Of a DNA stretch of 64,000 nucleotides, positions 56,583-64,000 are shown piece by piece; the stretch's first letter is position 1, and the number at the start of each line of letters is the position of its first letter. The translations under genes and the position numbers were made by a program. Source of the DNA: Vibrio sagamiensis NBRC 104589 (GTDB lineage Bacteria; Pseudomonadota; Gammaproteobacteria; Enterobacterales; Vibrionaceae); the NCBI RefSeq assembly GCF_007990935.1, contig NZ_BJXJ01000001.1:223308-287307 (forward strand), written 5' to 3'. A model generated the notes under the pieces. The model made no database searches and had not been told where the DNA came from. It was given only the letters and a program-made list of their open reading frames with translations.

Positions 56583-56978
56583 TTACGAAATAGTTTTATT
56601 GATACGAAATAAGTTATTCAGTTTTAAGTCAAAGGGGGGAGCTCGTGGGATAGGGTTTTTAAAACGAACGTTTAAAGATAGGTAAGTATAGCCCTCTACT
56701 GGGATTGGTGTTTGTTGAGTCGAAAGGCTATTTGTTGGAAGTTCAGAGTGATGAAAGTTGGAGAAATGAGCAAACGGACACGGTTTACTATACTGGGGTT
56801 GTAGGTTGCCATCTTCAATCTTGACCAGTTGAAAACCATTGATGGTACAGAGTGATGCCCAAACTCCTGCTGCGCTGCTATGTGCATTGATTACAGGCAT
56901 AAACGAAACGAGCAGCCAACTAAATAGGCTGAGTTTCAGCATCAAGCTGTAAGAATTAAGTTTCGGGCTCATCGTCAT
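56583..56978 (-). CDS. DUF2946-like small secreted protein
   Basis: The 131-residue product has a signal or anchor segment (about residues 14-32, ending INAHSS), then VWASLCTINGFQLVKIEDG and CPFAHFSNFHH with Cys and His residues, and a C-terminal PRAPPFDLK. The WASLCT, CxxxHxxxxHH and RAPP features resemble the DUF2946 family, which often accompanies copper or other metal uptake genes. The Cys/His pattern hints at metal binding. It is 74 bases upstream of the PepSY gene, probably one operon. Confidence 0.65.
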   Translation of the reverse strand: MTMSPKLNSYSLMLKLSLFSWLLVSFMPVINAHSSAAGVWASLCTINGFQLVKIEDGNLQPQYSKPCPFAHFSNFHHSELPTNSLSTQQTPIPVEGYTYLSLNVRFKNPIPRAPPFDLKLNNLFRINKTIS

Positions 56979-57135
56979 ACTATTTACGAATTGCTCGGCA
57001 CTATAAATGATAGAAAAGACAATACCAGTTTTTTTACACTAATATTTAACAAATGTGAGAGGTTTATTTACATCTCAAATATTACTTGGGTGGACAGTGT
57101 ATCGTGAAGATAGCTTTAGAGAACTTAAGTCTCCT

Positions 57136-57333
57136 TCAATCTTTACGGTTATTTTCGTCTTCATTTTGACGCTGTTTATCGAGAGCATTGAGTTTGTCCA
57201 ACTTATCCTCACGACTTTTATCCATATGATCAAACTTCATCTTAGCGGTATATTTTAGGGCCGCAATATTACCGATAACCACACTTAAGACAACGATGAT
57301 GATGACCCAAGGGTTAGTAAGTAGTTCTATCAT
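57136..57333 (-). CDS. DUF2897-family small membrane protein
   Basis: The 65-residue product has one membrane helix (MIELLTNPWVIIIVVLSVVIGNIAA; residues 5-25 span the membrane) and a highly charged tail rich in Lys, Asp and Arg. The LTNPWVI and NIAALKYTAKMKF motifs fit the DUF2897 family of vibrios. Its ATG overlaps the stop of the M15 peptidase gene (ATGA), so it is coupled to it. Function is unknown. Confidence 0.78.
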   Translation of the reverse strand: MIELLTNPWVIIIVVLSVVIGNIAALKYTAKMKFDHMDKSREDKLDKLNALDKQRQNEDENNRKD

Positions 57334-58028
57334 AGTGCCTCCGGTGGGGTAATGTTAGTGATGAATTGGCTGTAAATCTCATCTAAATGTTTTACGATAA
57401 TGTCAAATCCACCGATAGGTTCCAACTGATTTTGCTGGTGGAGTTGCTGGGTCAAAAGTGCAGGGGTTAGAGATCTTAGGCACTGTTGTCCCACACTTTT
57501 ATGGCTTATGTGCCAAGGTTCTTTGGCGACCCCCCCCTTGTCGGCTTTATAGGGCAGAAAGAAGCCAAATTGATCCAAATGAGCAGTGAGCCATTGATAG
57601 AAATCATGTTGATGGCCTTCAAGATACTCCCAAGGTTCCAGTTTTAGAGCCGTGCCTTGAGGTAACGTATTACGTGCATAGACATCAAAATCACACCCCC
57701 AATGATGGCGACTTGCACCCGGCAAGGCAGACCAACGTAGGATAGCCATGAGTTTCTCTTTATCACTCAAAGATGCTTTATCAAGAGGTTGTGCGTTGCC
57801 ATCGAAAATCGGACGATCACCAGAGAACTTACTATTCCAAATCCCTCTTTGTCGCTCAAAATTACGAAAGCCACTGGCAACTTCCATTTTAAACCCAGCT
57901 TTGTTAGCCGCTTCGATCATATTGAGTAAGTCGTGGCTAACAGCAGGATGCAGCATGAAGGTTTTCTGATCGATTAAATAAGACTGCAAATGGGTATTGG
58001 TGGTGCCGGTCAGTTGCTCTGGGGTCAT
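57330..58028 (-). CDS. M15-family D-alanyl-D-alanine carboxypeptidase-like protein
   Basis: The 232-residue product has the zinc-site layout of VanY/LdcB-type peptidases: VASGFRNFERQRGIWNSKF, SRHHWGCDFDVY (His and Asp ligands) and EPWHIS (catalytic Glu and third His). It has no signal peptide from the chosen ATG at 58028, so it may be cytoplasmic or exported unusually. A longer frame from 58145 adds a basic segment without signal character. It would trim peptide stems of cell wall fragments. It lies between dapE and the DUF2897 gene on one strand. Confidence 0.78.
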   Translation of the reverse strand: MTPEQLTGTTNTHLQSYLIDQKTFMLHPAVSHDLLNMIEAANKAGFKMEVASGFRNFERQRGIWNSKFSGDRPIFDGNAQPLDKASLSDKEKLMAILRWSALPGASRHHWGCDFDVYARNTLPQGTALKLEPWEYLEGHQHDFYQWLTAHLDQFGFFLPYKADKGGVAKEPWHISHKSVGQQCLRSLTPALLTQQLHQQNQLEPIGGFDIIVKHLDEIYSQFITNITPPEAL

Positions 58029-58179
58029 GATAATCTCGTTTCTAGTAGGGCTTTGGGCTAGCCTTGATGGTGCAAGTTTGTCTCTCATCGTCGTAATTTT
58101 ACGTGGGTCGATTACCCATCGTTTGCGGCTCATTATTCGAGCCACAAACTTTTACGATAATGGTTGCGATTAACCGATC

Positions 58180-59316
58180 TTACTGAGCAAACAAGTGCTG
58201 TAGAGTTTTTTCGTACATGTGAGTCAGCTTTTCAAGATCATCCATTTTTACACATTCGTTCACTTTATGAATGGTAGCATTAACAGGGCCGAGCTCGACC
58301 ACTTGCCCACCCATTCTGGCGATAAAACGGCCATCGGAGGTTCCACCTGTGGTGAGTAACGCTGGTTGGGTGTGGTTGACTTCACTGACGGCGGACACAA
58401 CTGCGTCAAGTAATGCACCTGTGTCGGTTAAAAACGGGTCGCCATTAAAGGTCCACTTGAGTTCATAATCTAACTGATGTTTATCTAGAATTTCAGTGAT
58501 TCGCTTAACGATGATGTCATTATTCAGCTCTGTGCTGAAGCGCAAATTAAATTGTACCTTAAACTCACCAGGTATAACGTTGGACGCCCCTGTACCTGCT
58601 GCAACATTTGGGATCTGGAAGCTGGTTGGTGGGAAGTATTCATTGCCTTTATCCCATTCCGTTGTAGTGAGTTCATGAATGGCCAATAAAGATTGGTGCA
58701 CTGGATTGTTGGCAAGGTGTGGGTAGGCGACATGACCTTGGGTCCCTTTAATGGTGAGATCGCCAGTGATTGAGCCTCTTCTGCCATTTTTGACGACATC
58801 GCCCACTTTATCTGTGCTAGAAGGTTCACCGACAATACACATGTCGATATTTTCCCCACGGGCCATTAAGGCCTCCACAACACGTACTGTACCATTAATA
58901 AATGGACCTTCTTCATCTGAAGTAATTAAAAAGCCAATTGAGCCCGTATGATTTGGGTTGGCCTCGATAAAGCGTTCTACCGCAACCAGCATGGCTGCTA
59001 GCGATCCCTTCATGTCTGCTGCTCCGCGACCATAAAGGTAGCCGTCTTTTACTGTTGGTTCAAAAGGGGGAGTGTCCCATTGCTCAATAGGGCCCGCTGG
59101 AACCACGTCTGTGTGGCCTGCAAAAGCAAACAAAGGAGATTGTGTTCCACGTCGAGCCCAGAAATTGGTTGTGTCTTCAAATACCATCACTTCGATTTCA
59201 AACCCGAGAGCTTTGAGGCGCTCGATCATAACAGTTTGACACCCTGCATCTTCAGGTGTGACCGATTGTCTGCCGATTAAATCTTTGGCTAAGTTGATTA
59301 CAGGACTGTCTATCAT
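58180..59316 (-). CDS. dapE: Succinyl-diaminopimelate desuccinylase
   Basis: Di-zinc M20 enzyme that produces LL-diaminopimelate for lysine and peptidoglycan. The 378-residue product shows [12 protein letters not shown] (His and Asp ligands), [15 protein letters not shown], the catalytic-base [12 protein letters not shown], and [15 protein letters not shown]. Length matches E. coli DapE (375). yffB lies 18 bases upstream, a conserved yffB-dapE pair. Confidence 0.96.
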   Translation of the reverse strand: MIDSPVINLAKDLIGRQSVTPEDAGCQTVMIERLKALGFEIEVMVFEDTTNFWARRGTQSPLFAFAGHTDVVPAGPIEQWDTPPFEPTVKDGYLYGRGAADMKGSLAAMLVAVERFIEANPNHTGSIGFLITSDEEGPFINGTVRVVEALMARGENIDMCIVGEPSSTDKVGDVVKNGRRGSITGDLTIKGTQGHVAYPHLANNPVHQSLLAIHELTTTEWDKGNEYFPPTSFQIPNVAAGTGASNVIPGEFKVQFNLRFSTELNNDIIVKRITEILDKHQLDYELKWTFNGDPFLTDTGALLDAVVSAVSEVNHTQPALLTTGGTSDGRFIARMGGQVVELGPVNATIHKVNECVKMDDLEKLTHMYEKTLQHLFAQ

Positions 59317-59334
59317 CCTTGAATTTTCCTTTGA

Positions 59335-59682
59335 TTAGCTGTTAAAAATCGCGGCGTATTGTTCCGCTTTAAAACCGATGTGAAATTGAGCGTCGACCTT
59401 TAAGATTGGGCGTTTAATCATTGCCGGGTGTTCGACTAAAAGTGCCACGATATTGTCTTTATTTAGGCTGTCTTTCTGTTCTTGGGTTAATTGGCGGTAA
59501 GTGGTACCGCGTTTATTGAGAACTTGTTCCCAGCCAAGAGTTTGGCAAAACTCTGTCACCATAGCGCTATCGATACCTTGTTTACGATAGTCATGAAACT
59601 CAAAAGATATGTTTTCTGCTTCTAACCATTTTTTGGCTTTTTTAATGGTGTCGCAGTTTGGGATACCGAACATGGTGATCAT
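59335..59682 (-). CDS. yffB: ArsC/Spx-like protein YffB
   Basis: The 115-residue thioredoxin-fold protein starts MITMFGIPNCDTIKKAKKWL with the active-site Cys10. It contains NKRGTTYRQLTQEQ and ends with a KRPILKVD motif, as in E. coli YffB. It likely acts as a glutathione-dependent thiol reductase; arsenate is a family guess only. The ATG at 59682 is eight bases from AGGA (59691-59694). ATGs at 59688 and 59727 are less well spaced. It heads the yffB-dapE-M15-DUF2897 unit. Confidence 0.9.
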   Translation of the reverse strand: MITMFGIPNCDTIKKAKKWLEAENISFEFHDYRKQGIDSAMVTEFCQTLGWEQVLNKRGTTYRQLTQEQKDSLNKDNIVALLVEHPAMIKRPILKVDAQFHIGFKAEQYAAIFNS

Positions 59683-59969
59683 TGTCATCTTCCTATTAAT
59701 TCCTTGCTTATGAACATTACAGTTCATTACACGACTTCTGTAGAAGAAAACATCCTACCAAGAAGCGGATACACTGACAAAATGATACAACAAATATTTC
59801 ACAGCAAAGTACATAAATCTTGTCCCTTGACTAACGGATCTGTTGTTTTTCTGTTGGTTTTTAATGATAGTGTTAATTGCTGGGGTGAGATAGGCGAATA
59901 ATTGATCGAACGCAAAATCAGAAGGATTAAAAAGGAAATAATAAGTCATCACAACATGAGGAGAGATCA

Positions 59970-60257
59970 ATGGAGTTGAGCCCTGTTTTTGCTAGGCGCT
60001 TATATTTAGCCTTGCTGGTTGAAAATTTAGAGAGACCGAATGTGCCAAAATTGATTGAAACGACCGGCTGGCCACGTCGAACGATTCAAGATATTTTGAA
60101 AGCACTACCAGGGATTGGAATTGAACTGAGTTTTGTTCAAGATGGTCGACGCCATAATGATGGTTACTATCAATTATCCAACTGGGGTCCTTTTGATAGT
60201 CAATGGATACTTGAACAACAAGCAGCAATAGTAAACAGCCTTGCATCAAGAACGTGA
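59970..60257 (+). CDS. Small winged-helix DNA-binding protein
   Basis: The 95-residue product reads as one winged helix: helices around RRLYLALLVENL and NVPKLIETTGWPRRTIQDILKAL (recognition region, residues about 23-45), then a wing with FVQDGRRHNDGYYQL. The C-terminal ILEQQAAIVNSLA may dimerise. AGGAGAG precedes the ATG and a perfect terminator follows, so it is a single-gene unit. Targets are unknown; self-regulation is plausible. Confidence 0.75.
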   Translation: MELSPVFARRLYLALLVENLERPNVPKLIETTGWPRRTIQDILKALPGIGIELSFVQDGRRHNDGYYQLSNWGPFDSQWILEQQAAIVNSLASRT

Positions 60258-60281
60258 GCCAGCAATCGCTGGCTCTTTTTT
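60256..60281 (+). terminator. Intrinsic terminator after the winged-helix gene
   Basis: GAGCCAGC (60256-60263) pairs perfectly with GCTGGCTC (60268-60275) around AATC, followed by six T. The first arm overlaps the gene's stop codon. Confidence 0.92.
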
Positions 60282-60290
60282 CTAAAACAG

Positions 60291-60647
60291 CTATTTGTTG
60301 ACCCAAAAATAAATCAAAAAGCCAATCCAGCTTAAGACGAGTAGACTCCATGGAAACCAAATGGAGTTTGCTGAAGGACTTTGATTCATCTCGATGGTTT
60401 CGGGTAAGGTCTGTTCTGTCTGCTGTTTTTGCTTATATTTTTGTTGCTTTTTCTTCGCTTTATCTGCTTGGCGGTTGCGCTCTTTCTGCTGCTTTTTGTA
60501 TTGAGCAATCCCTTTTTCGATACCCTGCGCGATCAGTTTGGTTTGCTCTTTTGTTTGGCCAGGTTTTTGTGTCGATTTTGCAATGGCCATTGCTTCTGTT
60601 TGTGTTTCTGGGGAAGGGACAGCTGAAGTAGTGTTTTTCTTTTTCAT
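60291..60647 (-). CDS. DUF2956-family tail-anchored protein
   Basis: The 118-residue product has a polar N-terminal region with KPGQTKEQTKLIAQGIEKGI, a strongly basic Lys/Gln coiled-coil stretch (about residues 50-78), and a single C-terminal membrane helix (about 96-115). The KPGQTKEQTK motif and layout fit the DUF2956 family of vibrios. It is predicted to be held in the inner membrane by its tail with the charged region in the cytoplasm. Function is unknown. Confidence 0.75.
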   Translation of the reverse strand: MKKKNTTSAVPSPETQTEAMAIAKSTQKPGQTKEQTKLIAQGIEKGIAQYKKQQKERNRQADKAKKKQQKYKQKQQTEQTLPETIEMNQSPSANSIWFPWSLLVLSWIGFLIYFWVNK

Positions 60648-60710
60648 ATAGTGTGCGACCTCATGAGCAGCCTACTTTGGTTGTGACCGTTTATTTATAG
60701 CCTCTGAATT

Positions 60711-60792
60711 TGGGTATATCTAAGTTACCTCAAGATGATGTGTTCAGCGATATCACTCAGCATCAAGCATCTTGAGAGCACTTGGTTATAGT
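60711..60792. repeat. Longest copy of the palindromic intergenic repeat
   Basis: This is the fullest version in the window: TGGGTATATCTAAGTTACC, CTCAAGATGATGTGTTCAGC, a middle ATATCACTCAG, then CATCAAGCATCTTGAGAGCA and CTTGGTTATAG. CTCAAGATG and CATCTTGAG form the inner pairing. The other copies can be read as shortened or halved forms of it. Confidence 0.75.
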
Positions 60793-60891
60793 GTACCTTT
60801 CTATGTTGAGGAAATGAATATAACATTCTTACTGACTTAAAACTCTGGTACGATTGTGCTAAATATAGATGTAAATATAGAAGGCAATATT

Positions 60892-61353
60892 GTGCGTTAC
60901 GCGTTGGATGATTATGACGCCCATGGTTTTTTAAAAGCACCCAAATTATTGTGGCTAGGCTGGATGTTTTTGGCTCGTTCTTGGGGCGTGTTCGTCATGG
61001 CTGGTGTTAGCCGAGATAATGGAAGCAAAGTACTGTCGATGGTGTATCCTGATTCTAGTACACTCTACCTTGGGTTGGCTATGGGCATACCCAGCGTATT
61101 ATTGATGTGGTTAATGGGGTTAAGGCATGCAGACCGAAAATGGGTCAGCCAAATTACTCAGCGTGGTCGTGCAATCACTTTGATCTTATGCGCGATTCAA
61201 TTGGTACAGACGATGTATCATATCTATCTTGAGCATGGTGTATTTAGTTGGCCTAATGCGCTTTCAATGATTTTGCTGAGTTGGTTTATGCTCTATCTCC
61301 TTAGTGGAAAGTGGGTTAGAGACTGTTTTCGTGTACCACAGCTTGAACCCTAA
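60892..61353 (+). CDS. yfeZ: DUF2919 membrane protein (YfeZ-like)
   Basis: The 153-residue product starts at a GTG (60892) seven bases after AGAAGG. It reads DDYDAHGFLKAPKLLWLGW, then a membrane segment with ARSWGVFVMAGVSR, YPDSSTLYLGLAMGIPSVL, and two more helices. The DYDxxGxLKxP start and FVMAGxSR motif match E. coli YfeZ. Next door is a YfeX-like peroxidase, and in E. coli yfeX and yfeZ are also close. An upstream start at 60856 would add 12 residues without family similarity. Confidence 0.82.
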   Translation: MRYALDDYDAHGFLKAPKLLWLGWMFLARSWGVFVMAGVSRDNGSKVLSMVYPDSSTLYLGLAMGIPSVLLMWLMGLRHADRKWVSQITQRGRAITLILCAIQLVQTMYHIYLEHGVFSWPNALSMILLSWFMLYLLSGKWVRDCFRVPQLEP

Positions 61354-61360
61354 AAGTACT

Positions 61361-61420
61361 CATACCTAACCCTTTGGAAGCTGTCACTGGATGAAGCATC
61401 TAAGGTTACTTGGGTATAAT
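61361..61420. repeat. Copy of the palindromic intergenic repeat (right half best preserved)
   Basis: GGATGAAGCATCTAAGGTTA followed by CTTGGGTATAAT matches the right half of the family. The left part (CATACCTAACCCTTTGG) is degenerate. It lies between the yfeZ-like gene and yfeX. Confidence 0.65.
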
Positions 61421-61470
61421 AAAATTAATGATAAATTCCCCATATTGGGCAATGTAAAGAGGATTTTTCA

Positions 61471-62376
61471 ATGTCACAAGCTCAAACAGCGATTGTGCCA
61501 GATGCAGGACCATTTGCACTTTATACTCAGCTAAAAATCAATCAAAACCATGCCACAGTGTTGGACCAACTGAAATTGCTTCCTGATCTCGTCAGAGAAC
61601 TCAATCATAATCAGCCTGGTGCGGAATTGACGCTTTCAATCGCGTTTTCTCGCTCTTTTTGGCAGCATTTAAATTTACCAATGCCTGATGAATTGATTGA
61701 TTTTACTCAGTTAGGTGAAGGGGATATAACCGCGCCAAGCACTGATGTCGATGTTCTTATTCATTGTCATTCTAAACGTCATGATTTGCATTTTTATATC
61801 ATGAGGAAGTTTCTTGCCGATGCCGTAGATAATGTCACTGTTGTCGATGAAACATACGGTTTTCGTTACTTAGATGCCCGTGACATGACAGGTTTTATTG
61901 ATGGAACGGAGAATCCTAAAGGTGAAGCACGTGCAGAAGTCGCTTTAATAAAAGAGGGGGTTTTTGCGGGAGGTAGTTATGTAATGGTTCAACGCTTTGA
62001 ACATAGCATACCAGCATGGAACCGCCTTAGCGTATCGGCACAAGAGAAGGTTATCGGGCGTACGAAAGAGGATTCGATAGAACTAGAAAACGTACCTGCA
62101 GCATCCCATGTCGGTCGTGTTGATATTAAAGAACACGGTAAGGGACTTAAGGTTGTACGTCATAGTTTGCCATATGGCAGTGTGACAGGTTCTCACGGTT
62201 TATTGTTTATTTCATATTGTAATACACTACATAACATTAAAGTAATGTTAGAAAGCATGTATGGAGTCACGGATGGTAAGACAGATCAACTGCTTCGTTT
62301 TAGTAATGCAGTAACAGGTGCTTATTTCTTTGCTCCTTCACAATCGATGTTGGAAGAACTTTCGGTTGTAAATTAA
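61471..62376 (+). CDS. yfeX: DyP-type haem peroxidase YfeX
   Basis: The 301-residue protein has the DyP signature GFIDGTENP with catalytic Asp144, a probable proximal haem ligand His213 (ASHVGR), and the distal Arg230 (VVRHSLPYG). Length and motifs match E. coli YfeX (299), a cytoplasmic porphyrinogen/dye peroxidase once proposed to take part in haem iron release. There is no Tat signal. The repeat copy and a short leader precede it, and a hairpin follows. Confidence 0.93.
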   Translation: MSQAQTAIVPDAGPFALYTQLKINQNHATVLDQLKLLPDLVRELNHNQPGAELTLSIAFSRSFWQHLNLPMPDELIDFTQLGEGDITAPSTDVDVLIHCHSKRHDLHFYIMRKFLADAVDNVTVVDETYGFRYLDARDMTGFIDGTENPKGEARAEVALIKEGVFAGGSYVMVQRFEHSIPAWNRLSVSAQEKVIGRTKEDSIELENVPAASHVGRVDIKEHGKGLKVVRHSLPYGSVTGSHGLLFISYCNTLHNIKVMLESMYGVTDGKTDQLLRFSNAVTGAYFFAPSQSMLEELSVVN

Positions 62377-62398
62377 TTCCACCATACTTCATGAAATA

Positions 62399-62440
62399 GA
62401 GCCTAATTAGCCTTTCAGCAAAACTAGGCTCCGTTTTCTT
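62399..62440 (+). terminator. Hairpin terminator after yfeX
   Basis: GAGCCTA (62399-62405) pairs with TAGGCTC (62425-62431) around a 19-base loop and is followed by CGTTTTCTTCTT, a moderate T tract. Confidence 0.65.
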
Positions 62441-62538
62441 CTTAATCATATTTTCTTTAAAGCCTTTCAGTGGAGTGTTTTCTTTTTTCTTGTCTTTTTA
62501 CATTTGTTTGTAAAGATAGCCCCTTTTCAAAAAGATAC

Positions 62539-62565
62539 TAAACCTTTATGAAATTTGGTCGATAA
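62539..62565 (+). promoter_or_regulatory. Candidate sigma-28 (FliA) promoter for the flagellin gene
   Basis: TAAAC (62539-62543), 14 bases, then GTCGATAA (62558-62565). This differs at one base in each box from the vibrio/enteric sigma-28 pattern TAAAG-n15-GCCGATAA. It lies 33 bases before the flagellin start. The match is by eye. Confidence 0.65.
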
Positions 62566-62598
62566 ATATTGAGTGCTTAAATTTCAGGACTCTTATTC

Positions 62599-63732
62599 GT
62601 GACGATCACCGTCAATACTAATGTTGCCGCTCTTACTGCTCAGCGTCATTTGAATAATGCAACGGATATGCTAAATCAATCTCTAGAGCGGTTATCTTCG
62701 GGCAAGCGTATCAATAGCGCCAAAGATGATGCAGCCGGTTTACAAATTGCTAACCGCCTACAATCGCAGATGAGAGGTTTGGACGTTGCTGTACGCAATG
62801 CTAATGATGGTATTTCGATCATACAAACCGCTGAAGGTGCCATGAATGAAGTCACTAATATTATGCAACGTATGCGTGACCTTTCTCTACAATCAGCGAA
62901 TGGCTCAAACAGTCAAGCTGAGCGCCTTGCCTTACAAGAAGAAACTACGGCTTTGAATGATGAGCTGAATCGTATTGCGGAAACCACTTCTTTTGCAGGG
63001 CGGAAATTACTCAATGGCAACTTTGGTCGATCAGCTTTTCAGGTTGGTGCCAGTTCGGGGGAGGCAGTACAAATAGAGTTAAAATCAATGCGTACTGATG
63101 GTTTGGATATGGGGGGGGTTAGTTATGTTGCGCAGAAAAGAGCCAGCTCTAACTGGCAAGTGAACGAAAGCACAAAGCAATTAAACGTCTCTTTTATCAA
63201 TCGTGCAGGTCAGCCTGAAACCCTATCAATACAAGCTAAAGCTGGGGATGACATAGAGGAATTAGCTACCTTCATCAATGGTCAAACGGATAAATTAACC
63301 GCTTCAGTGAACCAAGATAAGCAGTTACAGTTATTCATAGCAGGCGAGGAAACCTCTGGCTCTTTGTCTTTCTCTGGCACCTTGGCCAATGAACTTAATT
63401 TAGCGGTAAAAAGTTATGAAGTGGTTGATGATATCGATATTACTTCCGTTGGTGGTGCACAAAGAGCTGTGGCGGTTTTGGATACGGCAATGAAGTACGT
63501 CGACAGACACAGGGCAGAGTTGGGGGCTTACCAAAATCGTTTTGGTCATGCGATTAGCAATCTCGATAATATTCATGAAAATTTAGCGGCATCAAATAGC
63601 CGCATTCAAGATGCAGACTATGCCAAAGAAACAACACAAATAGTCAAACAGCAAATCTTACAGCAAGTTAGTACAACAATTCTCGCTCAAGCAAAACAGG
63701 CCCCCAATCTTGTTTTAAGCCTGCTTGGTTAA
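62599..63732 (+). CDS. Polar flagellin
   Basis: The 377-residue product has the conserved flagellin ends. The N-terminal [18 protein letters not shown] and [19 protein letters not shown] lead into D0/D1 helices with [18 protein letters not shown] short variable middle (about 170-280) is followed by C-terminal helices with [20 protein letters not shown] and [16 protein letters not shown]. The tail NLVLSLLG departs from the usual NSALSLL-type ending. The start is GTG. In V. cholerae a flagellin cluster (flaE-flaD-flaB) lies beside a peroxidase gene, so this is likely the first gene of the equivalent cluster; the exact paralogue name is left open. Confidence 0.92.
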   Translation: MTITVNTNVAALTAQRHLNNATDMLNQSLERLSSGKRINSAKDDAAGLQIANRLQSQMRGLDVAVRNANDGISIIQTAEGAMNEVTNIMQRMRDLSLQSANGSNSQAERLALQEETTALNDELNRIAETTSFAGRKLLNGNFGRSAFQVGASSGEAVQIELKSMRTDGLDMGGVSYVAQKRASSNWQVNESTKQLNVSFINRAGQPETLSIQAKAGDDIEELATFINGQTDKLTASVNQDKQLQLFIAGEETSGSLSFSGTLANELNLAVKSYEVVDDIDITSVGGAQRAVAVLDTAMKYVDRHRAELGAYQNRFGHAISNLDNIHENLAASNSRIQDADYAKETTQIVKQQILQQVSTTILAQAKQAPNLVLSLLG

Positions 63733-64000
63733 CGCTAGAACTAGCAAGAAAGGCTCCGTTGAGGTCTTGGGCTTTATTAGGAACTTCACTTCAACTCACT
63801 CTTATTGACACTATAAAACAAACTTTAAAAAAACTACGCTTTTTCTTTTTTAGGGCTCTAGTCACAATTTTCCCTAAGTCTGGCTTTTTTTTTAAAATTT
63901 AAATTTTTTCTCAAGAAATCAAAAGCGACGCCGTTAATAAAAGTAACTTTGAGAGAACTACTTGGTTTTCCGAGACGTCGGAAGCCGCAACACCGGAAGA
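63733..64000. other. Leader region after the flagellin gene, probably of the next flagellin
   Basis: No gene starts before the window ends. GCCGTTAA at 63930-63937 with TCAAG at 63911-63915 is a weak sigma-28-like pair, and the following 60 bases contain several GGA and CCG blocks that may form leader structure. The rest is AT-rich with T runs at 63887-63908. Confidence 0.4.

Noticed and set aside
56696..56887. Overlapping small frames inside the DUF2946 gene and similar short frames opposite long genes throughout
   Set aside because: They overlap well-supported genes in other frames, have no ribosome sites and show no recognisable motifs.

Overview
The window reads as a block of the main chromosome of a Vibrio or close Vibrionaceae relative. 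The evidence is the gene order (frr-uppS-cdsA-dxr-rseP-bamA-skp-lpxD-fabZ-lpxA-lpxB-rnhB-dnaE-accA), small families typical of vibrios (DUF2066, DUF2897, DUF2956, DUF2919), and a polar-type flagellin at the right end. No rRNA, tRNA, CRISPR array, transposase or integrase was seen.

Layout. 1-16428 is a dense plus-strand envelope and replication block: isoprenoid carrier and phospholipid precursors (uppS, cdsA, dxr), the sigma-E protease RseP, outer-membrane assembly (bamA, skp), lipid A synthesis (lpxD, lpxA, lpxB, with fabZ), then rnhB, dnaE and accA. 16514-31593 holds tilS, a small cytochrome c, glnB, a yafD/mltD/gloB/yafS/rnhA/dnaQ neighbourhood laid out much as in E. coli, a TIGR03503-like membrane protein, a GNAT enzyme, fadE, gmhA and yafJ. 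31594-34325 is a small AT-rich accessory patch: an AraC/GyrI-type regulator, a decayed gene start and an orphan HxxxDG acyltransferase. 34326-44797 is housekeeping again: purN, purM, upp and uraA with a PurR operator, then DUF2066, DUF2069, wrbA, yfgD, bepA, a TusA-like gene and perM.

44896-51387 is the main accessory locus. Six co-directional minus-strand genes encode, in transcription order, a PhyH-type dioxygenase, a PseG-like UDP-sugar hydrolase/transferase, a DegT aminotransferase, an MFS transporter, a GT2 glycosyltransferase with a galactosyltransferase-like tail, and a soluble domain-only UDP-sugar 4,6-dehydratase. Copies of one palindromic intergenic repeat bracket the locus, a third copy lies inside it, and next to that copy is a seven-unit, 17-bp tandem repeat that runs into a gene end. 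The set looks like an amino-sugar pathway that lacks the later nonulosonate steps. It is the best candidate here for an undescribed system.

51739-64000 returns to core genes: bcp, gcvR, dapA, bamC, a PepSY/DUF2946 pair, an M15 peptidase, dapE, yffB, small conserved proteins, a DyP-type peroxidase (yfeX) and a flagellin behind a candidate sigma-28 promoter.

Several starts were moved inward from the longest open frame on the basis of Shine-Dalgarno spacing and family N-termini. TTG starts are favoured for cdsA, skp and fabZ. Homology statements come from recognising motifs and remembered family sequences, not from searches.
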